From NCBI RefSeq assembly GCF_900183575.1, contig NZ_FXUZ01000001.1, positions 310,001 through 374,000 of the forward strand: a stretch of 64,000 bases of DNA, written 5' to 3'. Shown piece by piece: positions 8,961 to 18,123 of this stretch; within the stretch, counting starts at the first letter, position 1, and every line of letters starts with the position of its first letter. Both the position numbers and the translations under genes were made by a program. The DNA is from Staphylococcus cornubiensis (GTDB lineage Bacteria; Bacillota; Bacilli; Staphylococcales; Staphylococcaceae). The notes beneath the pieces were generated by a model that was not told the DNA's origin, ran no database searches, and worked only from the letters and a program-made list of their open reading frames with translations.

Positions 8961-9996
8961 ACGTACGTTAAGACAATTGAATGCACAACACTTACTTATT
9001 ATGGAGCGCCTCTATCAGTTATTATTACATGGCTTTACTTTTGCTGAAGCGATGCTGTTTATATATGAACAACTGAATATTCGACATCTTGCATTTGAAA
9101 ATCAACTCATCGAAAAATTGAAAGGAGGCGCAAACTGTTACGATATTTTTCGTATGTTTGGTTACCCTGAAACCATTTTAATGCAGCTTTATTTTGCAGA
9201 ACGCTATGGCTCACTACCTGAAACGTTGAAATTATGTCATCAATTTTATTGCAAAAACCGAAAGTTAAAACAGCAACTCATCAAAACGATTCAATATCCT
9301 ATCGTTCTCATTTTAATTTTTCTAGCACTTATTGTGACTTTAAACCAAACTGTCATGCAACAATTTGACCAAATGTATGAAACGATGCAATTGAAGCAAT
9401 CCACATTACAATATGTGGTGAAATTATTTATTCAAAACTTTCCAGTCGCCTTTTTAGTTACACTTCTTGTCATTATGGCAACTTTTTACATTGTCAAATT
9501 ACGCTTGAAACAACTACCTATCCATCGCCAAGTCCACTTTTTAATCCATCTTCCAATATTCAAAAAGTATTATAAATTATTTACAACATACCATATGACA
9601 AATCAATTTGTATTGTTTTTTAGAAACGGCATTACTTTAAATGACGTTGTCAGAATTTATTTGACCCAGGAAGCGAATCTATTTTTACAGTATGTCGGAC
9701 AGACACTGAAAGAACATCTTCAACGAGGAGAATCTTTTTCACATATACTCATTCAATTGAACTGTTTCGAACCGCAATTGATTACGTATATCAAACAAGG
9801 TGAAAAACGAGATAAATTGGATGTTGAGTTAGAAGTGTATAGCACCTTTCTGTTAGACCGTATAGAGGCATTTATTCAACAACATATTAAATGGATACAG
9901 CCAATTATGTTCGCTTTCATCGGTATTCTAGTGTTATCTGTCTATTTGATTATGATGCTACCCGTTTTTGAAATGATGCAATCCATTAAAGAATAG
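8929..9996 (+). CDS. comGB: Competence pseudopilus membrane protein ComGB
   Basis: Polytopic platform protein of the PilC/GspF family on which the pseudopilus is built. The 355-residue protein has three predicted membrane segments (about 115-140, 165-185 and 325-350) and the two repeated cytoplasmic GspF domains between them. It starts within comGA (32-base overlap), after AAAGAGGG, indicating translational coupling to the ATPase. Confidence 0.92.
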   Translation: MRKFYENIRLKRTLRQLNAQHLLIMERLYQLLLHGFTFAEAMLFIYEQLNIRHLAFENQLIEKLKGGANCYDIFRMFGYPETILMQLYFAERYGSLPETLKLCHQFYCKNRKLKQQLIKTIQYPIVLILIFLALIVTLNQTVMQQFDQMYETMQLKQSTLQYVVKLFIQNFPVAFLVTLLVIMATFYIVKLRLKQLPIHRQVHFLIHLPIFKKYYKLFTTYHMTNQFVLFFRNGITLNDVVRIYLTQEANLFLQYVGQTLKEHLQRGESFSHILIQLNCFEPQLITYIKQGEKRDKLDVELEVYSTFLLDRIEAFIQQHIKWIQPIMFAFIGILVLSVYLIMMLPVFEMMQSIKE

Positions 9997-10008
9997 GAGT
10001 GTTTGATA

Positions 10009-10332
10009 ATGATCCAATTACTTAAATCGAAATTCAACCACAAGAAAGGTTTTACATTAATAGAAATGCTACTTGTCCTTTTAATTATTAGCGTGCTACT
10101 CATCTTAATTATCCCTAATATTGCGAAACAATCTGATCATATTCAAAAAACAGGTTGTGCCGCGCAATTAAAAATGGTCGATAGTCAAATTGAAGCATAT
10201 GCCTTAAAGTTTAACCATAAGCCAACTTCAATAGATGATTTAGTGCGTGAAGGTTATATTAAAGAAAGTCAAAAAACGTGTAAATCAGGTGAAGATATAT
10301 CTATCAGAGATGGCGAAGCAGTTGCGTCGTGA
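10009..10332 (+). CDS. comGC: Major competence pseudopilin ComGC
   Basis: Main subunit of the competence pseudopilus. The class III signal KKGFTLIEM is at residues 12-20: the prepilin peptidase ComC would cut after Gly14 and methylate Phe15, with Glu at mature position 5. A hydrophobic helix follows (LLVLLIISVLLILIIPNI). Two cysteines (in TGCAAQ and KTCKSG) could form a structural disulphide. The ATG at 10009 follows TAGGAG; a TTG at 10003 in frame is too close to it. The 3' end overlaps comGD. Confidence 0.95.
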   Translation: MIQLLKSKFNHKKGFTLIEMLLVLLIISVLLILIIPNIAKQSDHIQKTGCAAQLKMVDSQIEAYALKFNHKPTSIDDLVREGYIKESQKTCKSGEDISIRDGEAVAS

Positions 10333-10753
10333 TGGCTTTACACTGATTGAAATGTTATTCGTATTGACCATTATTTCTGTATGCATTTCTTTATCAATGG
10401 CGCATCCACAATTGAACTTACTTCAAAATACAACACGTTACGAAATCAAAAAACTCACGAGTGAAATCGACTATTATCAAGCATATGCGATTAAGAGTCG
10501 TGCCCCTGTATTGCTCGTGTTTCGTCCTAACCGTAACGATATCAAAGTTGAAACCGTTCAACCACATCGAACGTCTTATATTCAACTTCATCCACTTCAA
10601 TTAAAAGCAACTTCCAATCTCCATGCCATTGTATTTGATAAAGAAGGTAAAGCGAATCAATTTGGGACATTACGCTTCGAACATAAAAACCATTCTTTTT
10701 CTCTTATTTTCCATATCGAGCAAGGGAGGTACCGTATATCTTATCAAAAATAA
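10310..10753 (+). CDS. comGD: Minor competence pseudopilin ComGD
   Basis: Minor pilin of the ComG pseudopilus, 147 residues. The prepilin cleavage site RRDGFTLIEM starts at residue 6 and is followed by a hydrophobic helix. I use the ATG at 10310, which gives a nine-residue leader and the usual length; an in-frame GTG at 10289 is an alternative. It overlaps the end of comGC by 23 bases. A strong GGGAGGT inside its 3' end (10724-10730) appears to serve comGE. Confidence 0.88.
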   Translation: MAKQLRRDGFTLIEMLFVLTIISVCISLSMAHPQLNLLQNTTRYEIKKLTSEIDYYQAYAIKSRAPVLLVFRPNRNDIKVETVQPHRTSYIQLHPLQLKATSNLHAIVFDKEGKANQFGTLRFEHKNHSFSLIFHIEQGRYRISYQK

Positions 10754-11055
10754 CACAACTTAAAGCAACATCAGGATTTATTTTTTTAGAAAGTCTCTTT
10801 GCGATGTTTCTTCTTAGTATTATCGTTGCACAACTCATCCCCATGACAAATCAAATGATTCAAACTTATCATGAAACGGTTGAAGATTTAAACTTAAAAC
10901 GTACATTGTTTGAAGTCATTAAGCGTGACATTCCAAAGAAGAAGTTGACGGTGTCTCAATATGAAATTATTCCATCAGAACAACAACTTTGTATACAAAA
11001 TCATCAAACAGAACAAAAATATTGTTACCGAAAAACAAGGCTTCACTCTGATTGA
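10738..11055 (+). CDS. comGE: Minor competence pseudopilin ComGE, apparently with a non-standard start codon
   Basis: The frame encodes a pilin signal, SGFIFLES, with Gly at the cleavage point, Phe after it and Glu at mature position 5, then a hydrophobic helix. The only ATG in the frame before the bulk of the protein (10804) lies inside that helix and would delete the signal. Between the upstream in-frame stop (10684-10686) and 10804 there is no ATG, GTG, TTG or CTG codon. GGGAGGT at 10724-10730 is seven bases before an ATC at 10738, which would give a 13-residue leader, the normal size. I therefore place the start at ATC. Gene identity is good; the start codon is inference. Confidence 0.75.
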   Translation: MLSKITQLKATSGFIFLESLFAMFLLSIIVAQLIPMTNQMIQTYHETVEDLNLKRTLFEVIKRDIPKKKLTVSQYEIIPSEQQLCIQNHQTEQKYCYRKTRLHSD

Positions 11056-11446
11056 AAGCCTGGTTGCACTACTCATTCAAATGACCATTATATTACTCAT
11101 ACCTCTCGTTATTTTCACTTTAGGACAATTAAAAAGTACATTATTTGAAGACCGTACATATGATATTGAGCTGATGATTAAAGACATGTCCCACTCATTA
11201 AATGGAGATGATGTTAAAGACCGTATTATTAGAAGAAGAGAGCTAGAGATACAAGGCAAATATACAACGATTAATTACAAACTTTTAAACAAAAAAATCA
11301 TTAAAACGGTCGGCCATAGAGGGAACATTACGATGTGCAATGATGTACTGGACGTCCATTATGAAATTCTCAATCATCATTTAATCTTAATGAAAATAAA
11401 GTATCAAGAAGGAGCAACTATACATGAAAAAGAGATTGTACTGTAA
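10961..11446 (+). CDS. comGF: Minor competence pseudopilin ComGF
   Basis: 161 residues as read from ATG 10961. The pilin signal KQGFTLIESLVAL begins near residue 25, followed by a hydrophobic stretch, and the rest resembles ComGF-type minor pilins. The leader of about 27 residues is longer than those of its neighbours and the only ribosome-binding-like sequence is a weak GGTG, so the exact start is uncertain. It overlaps comGE by 95 bases and comGG by 23. Confidence 0.82.
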   Translation: MKLFHQNNNFVYKIIKQNKNIVTEKQGFTLIESLVALLIQMTIILLIPLVIFTLGQLKSTLFEDRTYDIELMIKDMSHSLNGDDVKDRIIRRRELEIQGKYTTINYKLLNKKIIKTVGHRGNITMCNDVLDVHYEILNHHLILMKIKYQEGATIHEKEIVL

Positions 11447-11606
11447 AGGTGGCTTTACGTTACCACTATTATTTATCATTTTATCCGCATATTTTACATT
11501 TATCTCTTTTTATTTACTGATTTATAGTCTAAAATTACAAACTATAGATGCGCTGGCAGATGACTACGAGTATCAAATAGCGCGAATTATCGACAAAGGT
11601 GCGTAA
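11424..11606 (+). CDS. comGG: ComGG-like minor pseudopilin
   Basis: A 60-residue protein beginning MKKRLYCKGGFTLPLLFI: a short basic leader, a Gly-Phe cleavage site and a long hydrophobic helix, so a prepilin-like protein in the ComGG position. The Glu normally found at mature position 5 is Pro here, as in some tip pilins of the GspK type. AGAAGGAG precedes the ATG inside comGF. The symbol is assigned by position; sequence similarity to Bacillus ComGG cannot be judged by eye. Confidence 0.7.
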   Translation: MKKRLYCKGGFTLPLLFIILSAYFTFISFYLLIYSLKLQTIDALADDYEYQIARIIDKGA

Positions 11607-11609
11607 TAT

Positions 11610-12137
11610 ATGAAATCAACAATCGATACACCTCTACTCTTTATCGGATATATGGGTGCAGGGAAAACAACAATTGGTCAAGCTTTAGCGGACAAGTATC
11701 AATGTTCATTTATTGATTTAGATGAATATATCGAAACCGTAACACAAAAATCCATCCCTCAGATTTTTGAAGAAGAAGGGGAAACGGGTTTTAGACAGTA
11801 TGAATACCTATGTTTACAACAAGCTTTGAAAACATATGATATGATTGCGACGGGCGGTGGTATACTCACTCACGATGAAACATATCAATTTATCAAAGAC
11901 ACTCAAGTTAAAGCAATATGGGTAGATGCACCTATTGAATCGCTTTATGAAAGAGTAAAAGATGATACACACCGACCTAATGCGAATAAAAAAAGCTTCG
12001 AATCTTTAAAACACTTGTATTCTAAACGTATTTCAAGATATAATGAAATCGCATTCATTAAGATTTCATCTGCAACATCATTATCAGAAACGCTTAATGA
12101 AATTAAAATTAAATTGTTTGCGAATGATCAATATTAG
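11610..12137 (+). CDS. aroK: Shikimate kinase
   Basis: Phosphorylates shikimate at the 3-hydroxyl with ATP in the chorismate pathway. The 175-residue protein has Walker A GYMGAGKTT (13-21), the shikimate-binding Asp/Arg region (DLDEYIE and GFRQYE), GGG in ATGGGI, and the lid DDTHRPN. The start is three bases after the last comG gene, with no terminator between, so it may be read through from comG as well as from its own promoter. The glycine riboswitch begins at its very 3' end. Confidence 0.93.
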   Translation: MKSTIDTPLLFIGYMGAGKTTIGQALADKYQCSFIDLDEYIETVTQKSIPQIFEEEGETGFRQYEYLCLQQALKTYDMIATGGGILTHDETYQFIKDTQVKAIWVDAPIESLYERVKDDTHRPNANKKSFESLKHLYSKRISRYNEIAFIKISSATSLSETLNEIKIKLFANDQY

Positions 12138-12236
12138 AGAGTATGGGTACGACTCATCACCGAAGGAGCAAGTAATTAAGAATTACGAATCTCTCAGGTA
12201 AAAGGATAATATTGTGACGCATTCCTGAAGGCAACT
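12134..12236 (+). ncRNA. Glycine riboswitch (gcvT leader)
   Basis: The conserved glycine-aptamer blocks are present in order: AGAGAGTATGGGTACG, ATCACCGAAGGAGCAAG, AATCTCTCAGGTAAAAGGAT and GTGACGCATTCCTGAAGGC. AGAGA pairs with TCTCT to form P1-type pairing. At about 100 bases only one aptamer fits, followed by a CTGAAGGC tail like that seen in singlet forms with a vestigial second aptamer. Glycine binding normally turns on gcv expression by preventing termination at the hairpin that follows. It overlaps the last bases of aroK. Confidence 0.92.
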
Positions 12237-12238
12237 CA

Positions 12239-12272
12239 ACAGGGGAGTATGAATGTACTCCTCTGTTTTTTA
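12239..12272 (+). terminator. Riboswitch-controlled intrinsic terminator upstream of gcvT
   Basis: ACAGGGGAGTA and TACTCCTCTGT form an 11-bp stem (one G-U) with a six-base loop and a run of T. It lies between the glycine aptamer and gcvT and is the likely expression platform. Confidence 0.85.
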
Positions 12273-12294
12273 TTACACATTAGGAGGGGACTAC

Positions 12295-13386
12295 ATGTCA
12301 GAAGAACTAAAGAAAACGCCACTCTATCAGCATTATGTTGATGCAGGGGCTAAAATTGTTGAATTTGGTGGTTGGGCTATGCCGGTTCAATTCTCAAGTA
12401 TTAAAGAAGAGCACAACGCTGTACGTACGAATGTGGGCTTATTCGATGTGAGTCACATGGGTGAAATTAGTATTGAAGGTCCAGATGCAGTACAACTCGT
12501 ACAATATGTACTTTCTAACGATACGAACCAACTGACATTATCAAAAGCGCAATATACAGCGTTATGTAATGAAAATGGCGGTGTTATTGATGATTTAGTG
12601 ATTTATCAACTTAGCGACACGCATTATTTATTAGTCGTCAATGCGGCCAACGTCGAAAAAGATTACAAATGGATAGTTCAGCATAGTGATCGTTTTGACG
12701 TTACGGTTAACAACGTATCTGATCAATATGGTCAACTGGCATTACAAGGTCCAAATGCAAGACAAATCATTCAAGACAATGTTTCTGAAGATGTCAGTGA
12801 AATGGGTATGTTTGAATTTAAACAAAATGTCGAAATTTTCGGTAAAACAGTCATCCTCTCACAATCTGGTTATACCGGTGAAGATGGATTTGAAATTTAT
12901 TGTGATAGCGAAGATGTTGTTACAATTTGGGAAGCACTCTTATCAAAAGATGTGACACCATGTGGTTTAGGTGCCCGTGACACATTACGTTTAGAAGCGG
13001 GATTACCACTTCATGGTCAAGACTTATCTGAATCAATCACACCATATGAGGGCGGCATCGCTTTTGCTGCTAAACCATTAATCGAAGAAGATTTCATCGG
13101 TAAAGCTGTACTTAAATCACAAAAAGAAAACGGCGCACCAAGACGTACAGTTGGTCTTCGCATGATTGATAAAGGCATTCCTAGAACCGGATACAAAATT
13201 TATGATTTAGATGGCCAAGAAATTGGTGAAGTCACTTCAGGTACACAATCACCATCAACTGGTTATTCAATCGGTATGGGTATCATTCAACGTGATGCAT
13301 TTGAAATGGGTAAAGAAGTTGTAGTACAAGTCAGAAAACGTCAAGTTAAAGCACAAATTGTTAAGAAGAATCAAATCGAAAAATAG
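12295..13386 (+). CDS. gcvT: Glycine cleavage system T-protein (aminomethyltransferase)
   Basis: Transfers the methylene group from aminomethyl-lipoyl H-protein to tetrahydrofolate, releasing ammonia. The 363-residue protein starts [20 protein letters not shown] and has the folate-site motifs DVSHMGEI and [23 protein letters not shown] 12295 follows AGGAGGGG; the longer frame upstream reads through the terminator. First gene of gcvT-gcvPA-gcvPB. The H-protein gene is not in this window. Confidence 0.97.
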   Translation: MSEELKKTPLYQHYVDAGAKIVEFGGWAMPVQFSSIKEEHNAVRTNVGLFDVSHMGEISIEGPDAVQLVQYVLSNDTNQLTLSKAQYTALCNENGGVIDDLVIYQLSDTHYLLVVNAANVEKDYKWIVQHSDRFDVTVNNVSDQYGQLALQGPNARQIIQDNVSEDVSEMGMFEFKQNVEIFGKTVILSQSGYTGEDGFEIYCDSEDVVTIWEALLSKDVTPCGLGARDTLRLEAGLPLHGQDLSESITPYEGGIAFAAKPLIEEDFIGKAVLKSQKENGAPRRTVGLRMIDKGIPRTGYKIYDLDGQEIGEVTSGTQSPSTGYSIGMGIIQRDAFEMGKEVVVQVRKRQVKAQIVKKNQIEK

Positions 13387-13398
13387 GGAGTGAATACA

Positions 13399-14748
13399 GT
13401 GAGTCATCGTTATATTCCATTAACTGAAAAAGACGAGCAAGAAATGTTAGAGACGATTGGTGTCAAGTCCATTCAAGAACTGTACAGTGATGTTCCTGAA
13501 GATGTTTTATTAAATAGAGATTTAAACATTGCAGATGCAGAACCAGAAACGCAATTATTAAAGCGTTTAAATCGTATCGCAAATAAAAATGTAACTAAAG
13601 AAACACACACATCATTTTTAGGTGCTGGAGTTTATGATCATTATGCACCTGCTGTGGTGGATGCTATGATTTCTAGATCTGAATTCTACACTGCATATAC
13701 ACCTTATCAACCTGAAATTTCACAAGGGGAATTACAAGCCATTTTTGAATTCCAAACGATGATTTGTGAGCTCACGGCTATGGATGTTGCTAACTCATCA
13801 ATGTACGACGGTATGACAAGTTTTGCTGAGGCATGTTTATTAGCATGGGGTAAAACGAAAAAAAATAAAATTGTCGTATCAAAAGGTCTACATTACCAGG
13901 CATTACAAGTGTTAGACACATATTCAAAAATCCGCGAGCAGTATGAAGTTGTCGAAGTTGATTTAGACGGTACGGTAACAGACTTGAAAAAATTAGAAGC
14001 TGCTATTGATGATGATACAGCTGCAGTTGCAGTTCAATATCCAAACTTCTATGGTTCTATTGAAGATTTAGAAGCGATTCAAGCAATGATTGCTGACAAG
14101 AAAGCCCTCTTTATCGTTTATGCGAATCCATTATCATTAGGATTATTAACGCCACCAGGTGAATTTGGTGCAGATATTGTTGTCGGTGATACACAAGTGT
14201 TTGGTATTCCTACACAATTCGGTGGGCCACACTGTGGTTATTTTGCAACAACGAAAAAATTAATGCGTAAAATTCCTGGCCGTCTTGTAGGTCAAACAAC
14301 AGATGATGAAGGTAACCGCGGCTTTGTATTAACTTTACAAGCACGTGAACAACATATTCGTCGTGAAACAGCGACGTCAAACATTTGTTCAAACCAAGCA
14401 TTAAATGCGCTTGCATCATCTATTGCGATGTCTGCATTAGGTAAAGAAGGTATTCAAGAGATTGCGATTCAAAACATCGAAAATGCAAACTATGCGAAAG
14501 AACTATTTAAAAATAACGGCTTTACAGTTTTAGATGGCGTATCTTACAACGAATTTGTCGTACGTTTTGATCGTCCGATTGCTGAAGTGAACCGTCAACT
14601 TCTTGATGAAGGTTTTATTGGTGGTTTCGACTTAAGCACTGTAGATGACACATTTAACAATCATATGCTGGTCGCAGTAACGGAATTAAGAACGAAAGAA
14701 GAAATCGATACATTTGTGCAGAAAGCTGGTGAAATCAATGGTAAGTAA
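13399..14748 (+). CDS. gcvPA: Glycine dehydrogenase (decarboxylating) subunit 1, P-protein alpha
   Basis: N-terminal half of the split P-protein, which decarboxylates glycine with pyridoxal phosphate and passes the aminomethyl group to the lipoate of H-protein. I use GTG 13399 (reading [14 protein letters not shown], 449 residues), eight bases after AGGGAG; a GTG at 13390 in frame overlaps that site. The fold-type I aminotransferase-like core is recognisable ([27 protein letters not shown]). The 3' end overlaps gcvPB by eleven bases. Confidence 0.96.
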   Translation: MSHRYIPLTEKDEQEMLETIGVKSIQELYSDVPEDVLLNRDLNIADAEPETQLLKRLNRIANKNVTKETHTSFLGAGVYDHYAPAVVDAMISRSEFYTAYTPYQPEISQGELQAIFEFQTMICELTAMDVANSSMYDGMTSFAEACLLAWGKTKKNKIVVSKGLHYQALQVLDTYSKIREQYEVVEVDLDGTVTDLKKLEAAIDDDTAAVAVQYPNFYGSIEDLEAIQAMIADKKALFIVYANPLSLGLLTPPGEFGADIVVGDTQVFGIPTQFGGPHCGYFATTKKLMRKIPGRLVGQTTDDEGNRGFVLTLQAREQHIRRETATSNICSNQALNALASSIAMSALGKEGIQEIAIQNIENANYAKELFKNNGFTVLDGVSYNEFVVRFDRPIAEVNRQLLDEGFIGGFDLSTVDDTFNNHMLVAVTELRTKEEIDTFVQKAGEINGK

Positions 14749-16210
14749 ATCTAGTCCATTAATTTTTGAACGTTCAAGAAAAGGTCGCTTTGCTTATTCT
14801 TTACCGGAAAGAGAGATTGATAATAACGTTGCCAATCAATTACTCGATTCAAAGTTCATTCGTAAAAACAAAGCAGAATTCCCTGAAGTATCAGAACTTG
14901 ATTTAATTCGTCATTATACTGAACTATCTAATAAAAACTTTGGTGTAGACTCAGGATTTTATCCGTTAGGTTCATGTACGATGAAGTATAATCCTAAAAT
15001 CAATGAAAAAGTTGCACGTATTCCTGGATTTACTGAGGCACATCCTTTACAAGATGAAGATCAAGTACAAGGTGCGTTAGAAATTATTTATAGCTTACAA
15101 GAAGAATTAAAAGAAATTACAGGAATGGATGAGATTTCATTACAACCTGCAGCAGGTGCGCACGGTGAGTGGACAGCGCTCATGATTTTTAAAGCATACC
15201 ACCTTCAAAATGGTGATACTGAAAGAGATGAAGTGATTGTACCCGACTCAGCACATGGTACGAACCCAGCCTCTGCAGCATTTGCAGGATTTAAAGCTGT
15301 GACAGTTAAATCTAATGATAAAGGTGAAGTCGACATCGATCACCTCAGAGAAGTTGTAAGTGATAAAACAGCTGCAATCATGCTAACGAACCCGAACACA
15401 TTAGGTATTTTTGAAACGAATATTATGGAAATCCGCGATATCGTACACGAAGCGGGTGGCTTACTGTATTATGATGGGGCAAACCTTAATGCAATTATGG
15501 ATAAAGTACGTCCTGGTGACATGGGATTCGATGCAGTTCACCTGAACTTACACAAAACATTTACAGGTCCTCATGGTGGTGGCGGCCCAGGTTCAGGTCC
15601 AATTGGTGTCAAAAAAGAGTTGCGTGATTACTTACCAAAACCACTCGTTGTGAAAAATGGTGATCGTTTTGAATATGATAATGACATTCAATACTCTATC
15701 GGGCGTGTAAAACCATTCTACGGTAACTTCGGTATTTATTTACGTGCTTATACGTATATCCGTACAATGGGTTATGAAGGATTAAAAGAAGTGTCTGAAG
15801 CGGCTGTATTAAATGCAAACTACATGAAAGCACGCTTAAAAGATACTTTCGTTATTCCATTCGATCAGTATTGTAAACACGAGTTCGTATTGAGTGGTAC
15901 AAAACAGAAAAAACTTGGTGTCCGTACATTAGATATGGCTAAACGCTTATTAGACTTTGGGGTTCATCCACCAACAGTATACTTCCCGTTAATTGTCGAT
16001 GAAGGTATGATGATTGAACCAACAGAAACAGAATCTAAAGAAACATTAGATTATTTCTGTGATGCTTTAATCCAAATTGCGAAAGAAGCAGAAGAAGATC
16101 CTGATAAAGTATTAGAAGCACCACATACAACTATTATTGATCGTTTGGATGAAACGACAGCTGCTCGTAAGCCTATTTTAAAATTTGAAAACTTAAAAGA
16201 GGAAAAATAA
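14738..16210 (+). CDS. gcvPB: Glycine dehydrogenase (decarboxylating) subunit 2, P-protein beta
   Basis: C-terminal, cofactor-bearing half of the split P-protein, 490 residues. The pyridoxal-phosphate lysine is in [18 protein letters not shown], and the substrate region [10 protein letters not shown] is near the N-terminus. The ATG at 14738 ([13 protein letters not shown]) sits inside gcvPA, and GAAAGCTGGTG upstream is a modest ribosome binding site; overlap implies coupled, equimolar synthesis with the alpha subunit. Confidence 0.96.
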   Translation: MVSKSSPLIFERSRKGRFAYSLPEREIDNNVANQLLDSKFIRKNKAEFPEVSELDLIRHYTELSNKNFGVDSGFYPLGSCTMKYNPKINEKVARIPGFTEAHPLQDEDQVQGALEIIYSLQEELKEITGMDEISLQPAAGAHGEWTALMIFKAYHLQNGDTERDEVIVPDSAHGTNPASAAFAGFKAVTVKSNDKGEVDIDHLREVVSDKTAAIMLTNPNTLGIFETNIMEIRDIVHEAGGLLYYDGANLNAIMDKVRPGDMGFDAVHLNLHKTFTGPHGGGGPGSGPIGVKKELRDYLPKPLVVKNGDRFEYDNDIQYSIGRVKPFYGNFGIYLRAYTYIRTMGYEGLKEVSEAAVLNANYMKARLKDTFVIPFDQYCKHEFVLSGTKQKKLGVRTLDMAKRLLDFGVHPPTVYFPLIVDEGMMIEPTETESKETLDYFCDALIQIAKEAEEDPDKVLEAPHTTIIDRLDETTAARKPILKFENLKEEK

Positions 16211-16229
16211 ATTCAATTGAACAATTATA

Positions 16230-16260
16230 AGTGAGGTGGCATCTGTCATCTCACTTTTTA
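16230..16260 (+). terminator. Rho-independent terminator of the gcv operon
   Basis: AGTGAGGTG pairs with CATCTCACT (one mismatch or G-U) followed by five T, twenty bases after the gcvPB stop. Confidence 0.75.
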
Positions 16261-16383
16261 TTATGTTTAGACTGTCATGTGGACTAATTTAAAAAAGTGC
16301 TAAATATAGCAAGAGGGAACATTTGTTCGTTGATAGAGGGCGAGACTGTAGTGATAAGCGCTTTAAACTGTAGTTATGCTCAT

Positions 16384-16430
16384 AAAAAAGAGCTAGGTCG
16401 TCCATATTGACATTGGATCCACTAGCTCTT
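16384..16430 (-). terminator. Terminator of the rhodanese-like gene (minus strand)
   Basis: On the minus strand AAGAGCTAG pairs with CTAGCTCTT and is followed by T residues (the A run at 16384-16389 on the plus strand). It is just downstream of the minus-strand gene at 16435. In the remaining gap, 16261-16383, I see no gene or clear structure. Confidence 0.8.
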
Positions 16431-16434
16431 CTCA

Positions 16435-16821
16435 CTATTTCTTAGACTTAATCTTACCAGTCCATTTTTTGTAGCCGCCTTTTAACATATATAGGTTTGT
16501 ATAACCTTTTTTCTTAAGTGTCCGTGCAGCTCGATAACTCGCGATACCATTTGCATCAACAAGATATATCGGTTGATCTTTTCTTAGTCCTTGGTATCGT
16601 TGACGAAACATTGTCATAGGGATATTTCGTGCACCTATAATATGACCATAATCATAGTCTGCCTTTTCTCTAAGATCGATCACTTGTGCTTTTCTAATAC
16701 CTTCTTGAAACTCTTCTTGGTTTAATTCTGTCACTGATCTTTTATTGATGATAAAGTTGGATACCATCCAAATGATGACCAAAGCTAACACAATTAAAAC
16801 GATTAATGTCATGTTACTCAT
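16435..16821 (-). CDS. Membrane-anchored rhodanese-like protein lacking the catalytic cysteine
   Basis: 128 residues: one N-terminal membrane segment (about 5-25), then a rhodanese domain with the CH2A-type region VIDLREKADYDYGHIIGARNIP and the C-terminal KGGYKKW. In active sulphurtransferases a cysteine lies in the loop that here reads YLVDANGIASYRAA; there is no cysteine anywhere in the protein. It is therefore unlikely to transfer sulphur and may be a binding or scaffold domain. The start follows GGAGG by seven bases. It lies between the gcv and lipM genes, in the opposite direction. Confidence 0.85.
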   Translation of the reverse strand: MSNMTLIVLIVLALVIIWMVSNFIINKRSVTELNQEEFQEGIRKAQVIDLREKADYDYGHIIGARNIPMTMFRQRYQGLRKDQPIYLVDANGIASYRAARTLKKKGYTNLYMLKGGYKKWTGKIKSKK

Positions 16822-16971
16822 CTTGCATCCTCCCTAAAATACCGATATTATTATTATAAGACTGATAGACTAATTTATCAAAATTTTTATGTGTGACATA
16901 TGTTGGCAATTTTATATATTTTGAAACATAACATATGCCCGATGATATTTCATAGGGAGGCTTTAAAGCAA

Positions 16972-17802
16972 ATGACAGAAACTTGGCATTTTATAAATAC
17001 AGGAAGTCATGATCCATACTACAATATGGCTTTAGATGAAGCATTATTAAACTTTGTATCAAGAGGAGAAATTGATCCCGTCGTTCGGTTTTATACTTGG
17101 GATCCACCCACATTATCGATAGGTTATTTTCAACGACTCTCCAAAGAAATTGATATTGAAAAGGTTAAAGAAAAGGGTTACGGCTTAGTGAGACGCCAAA
17201 CCGGGGGACGAGGTGTCTTACATGATAAGGAATTAACTTATAGTGTCATCGTTCCAGAATCACACCCAGATATGCCTCAAACAGTAACTGAAGCTTATCG
17301 TGTAATTTCAGGCGGATTATTAGAGGGTTTTAAATCATTAGGGTTTGATGCATATTTTGCTGTTCCACGTTCAAAAGAAGAAAGAGAAAAACTTAAACAA
17401 CCAAGAAGTTCTGTTTGTTTTGATGCACCGAGTTGGTATGAACTTGTAGTTGAAGGTAAAAAAATTGCTGGAAGTGCACAAACAAGACAAAAAGGCGTTA
17501 TCTTACAGCACGGCTCTATTCTTCAAGACGTGGATATTGATGATTTGTTCGATATGTTTATTTTCAAAAATGACAGATTGAAAGCTAAAATGAAAGAGGC
17601 ATTTGTCGAAAAGGCAGTTGCGATTAACGATTTAACGGATGAAACAGTCACATTAGAGCAAATGGAAGTCGCATTTAAAGAAGGTTTCAAAAAAGCACTG
17701 GATATTGATTTTAAACCATTAGAATTAACAGCAGCGCAACAAGAAGAAGTGAAAACATTAGAAGAAAAATATCGTTCAGAGGCATTTTTATATCGTAAAT
17801 AA
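16972..17802 (+). CDS. lipM: Octanoyltransferase LipM
   Basis: Transfers octanoate from acyl carrier protein to GcvH, the first step of lipoate synthesis in Firmicutes. The 276-residue protein has the ligase-family core [19 protein letters not shown], the catalytic Cys in [12 protein letters not shown] and the lysine site [15 protein letters not shown] 16972 follows GGGAGG; the in-frame ATG at 16900 has no binding site. A lipoate ligase A is the alternative, but the SVCF cysteine favours LipM. Its product is needed by the gcv enzymes just upstream and by the Bkd E2 at 35.7 kb. Confidence 0.9.
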   Translation: MTETWHFINTGSHDPYYNMALDEALLNFVSRGEIDPVVRFYTWDPPTLSIGYFQRLSKEIDIEKVKEKGYGLVRRQTGGRGVLHDKELTYSVIVPESHPDMPQTVTEAYRVISGGLLEGFKSLGFDAYFAVPRSKEEREKLKQPRSSVCFDAPSWYELVVEGKKIAGSAQTRQKGVILQHGSILQDVDIDDLFDMFIFKNDRLKAKMKEAFVEKAVAINDLTDETVTLEQMEVAFKEGFKKALDIDFKPLELTAAQQEEVKTLEEKYRSEAFLYRK

Positions 17803-17830
17803 TGTCGCGCTTTAACACGTAATTTAACAA

Positions 17831-17868
17831 GGAGAATGGGGCATCAAAATTTTGATGCCCCATTCTCC
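17831..17868. terminator. Perfect 38-bp palindrome between convergent genes, probable bidirectional terminator
   Basis: The arms GGAGAATGGGGCATCAAAA and TTTTGATGCCCCATTCTCC are perfect inverted repeats with no spacer. Transcribed in either direction they form a very stable hairpin. There is no long T run on either side, so termination is likely but not certain. It separates lipM (plus) from the minus-strand gene at 17894. Confidence 0.7.
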
Positions 17869-17893
17869 TCAAATTTTGCCGTTTTAATTGATA

Positions 17894-18118
17894 TTATCTA
17901 CGGCTTTTAAATTTGTTTTTCCAAACGCGCTTTTTATAATCTCTTTGATCTGGCGTTAAAAAGAAAAAGAAATAAACTAAGTAGATAATGCCAACAATAA
18001 CAGCTACTGTAATGATAGATCTAAAAATGCTAAAAAGTACGACATCTAAATTAAAAATTAATCCAATCAGTGCAACGATAAGTATCACACCGAATATGAT
18101 TTTTTGGAAAGTTGTCAT
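17894..18118 (-). CDS. Small membrane protein of unknown function
   Basis: 74 residues with two closely spaced hydrophobic segments (about 7-28 and 33-55) and a very basic C-terminus (YKKRVWKNKFKSRR), so probably two membrane helices with a cytoplasmic tail. The start follows GAGGAG. It begins five bases after the lipoprotein gene ends, so the two form a small operon. I do not recognise a named family. Confidence 0.75.
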   Translation of the reverse strand: MTTFQKIIFGVILIVALIGLIFNLDVVLFSIFRSIITVAVIVGIIYLVYFFFFLTPDQRDYKKRVWKNKFKSRR

Positions 18119-18123
18119 TTAAA

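Noticed and set aside
10804..11055. comGE started at the first ATG
   Set aside because: This removes the pilin signal peptide and half the hydrophobic helix, so it cannot be the working protein.
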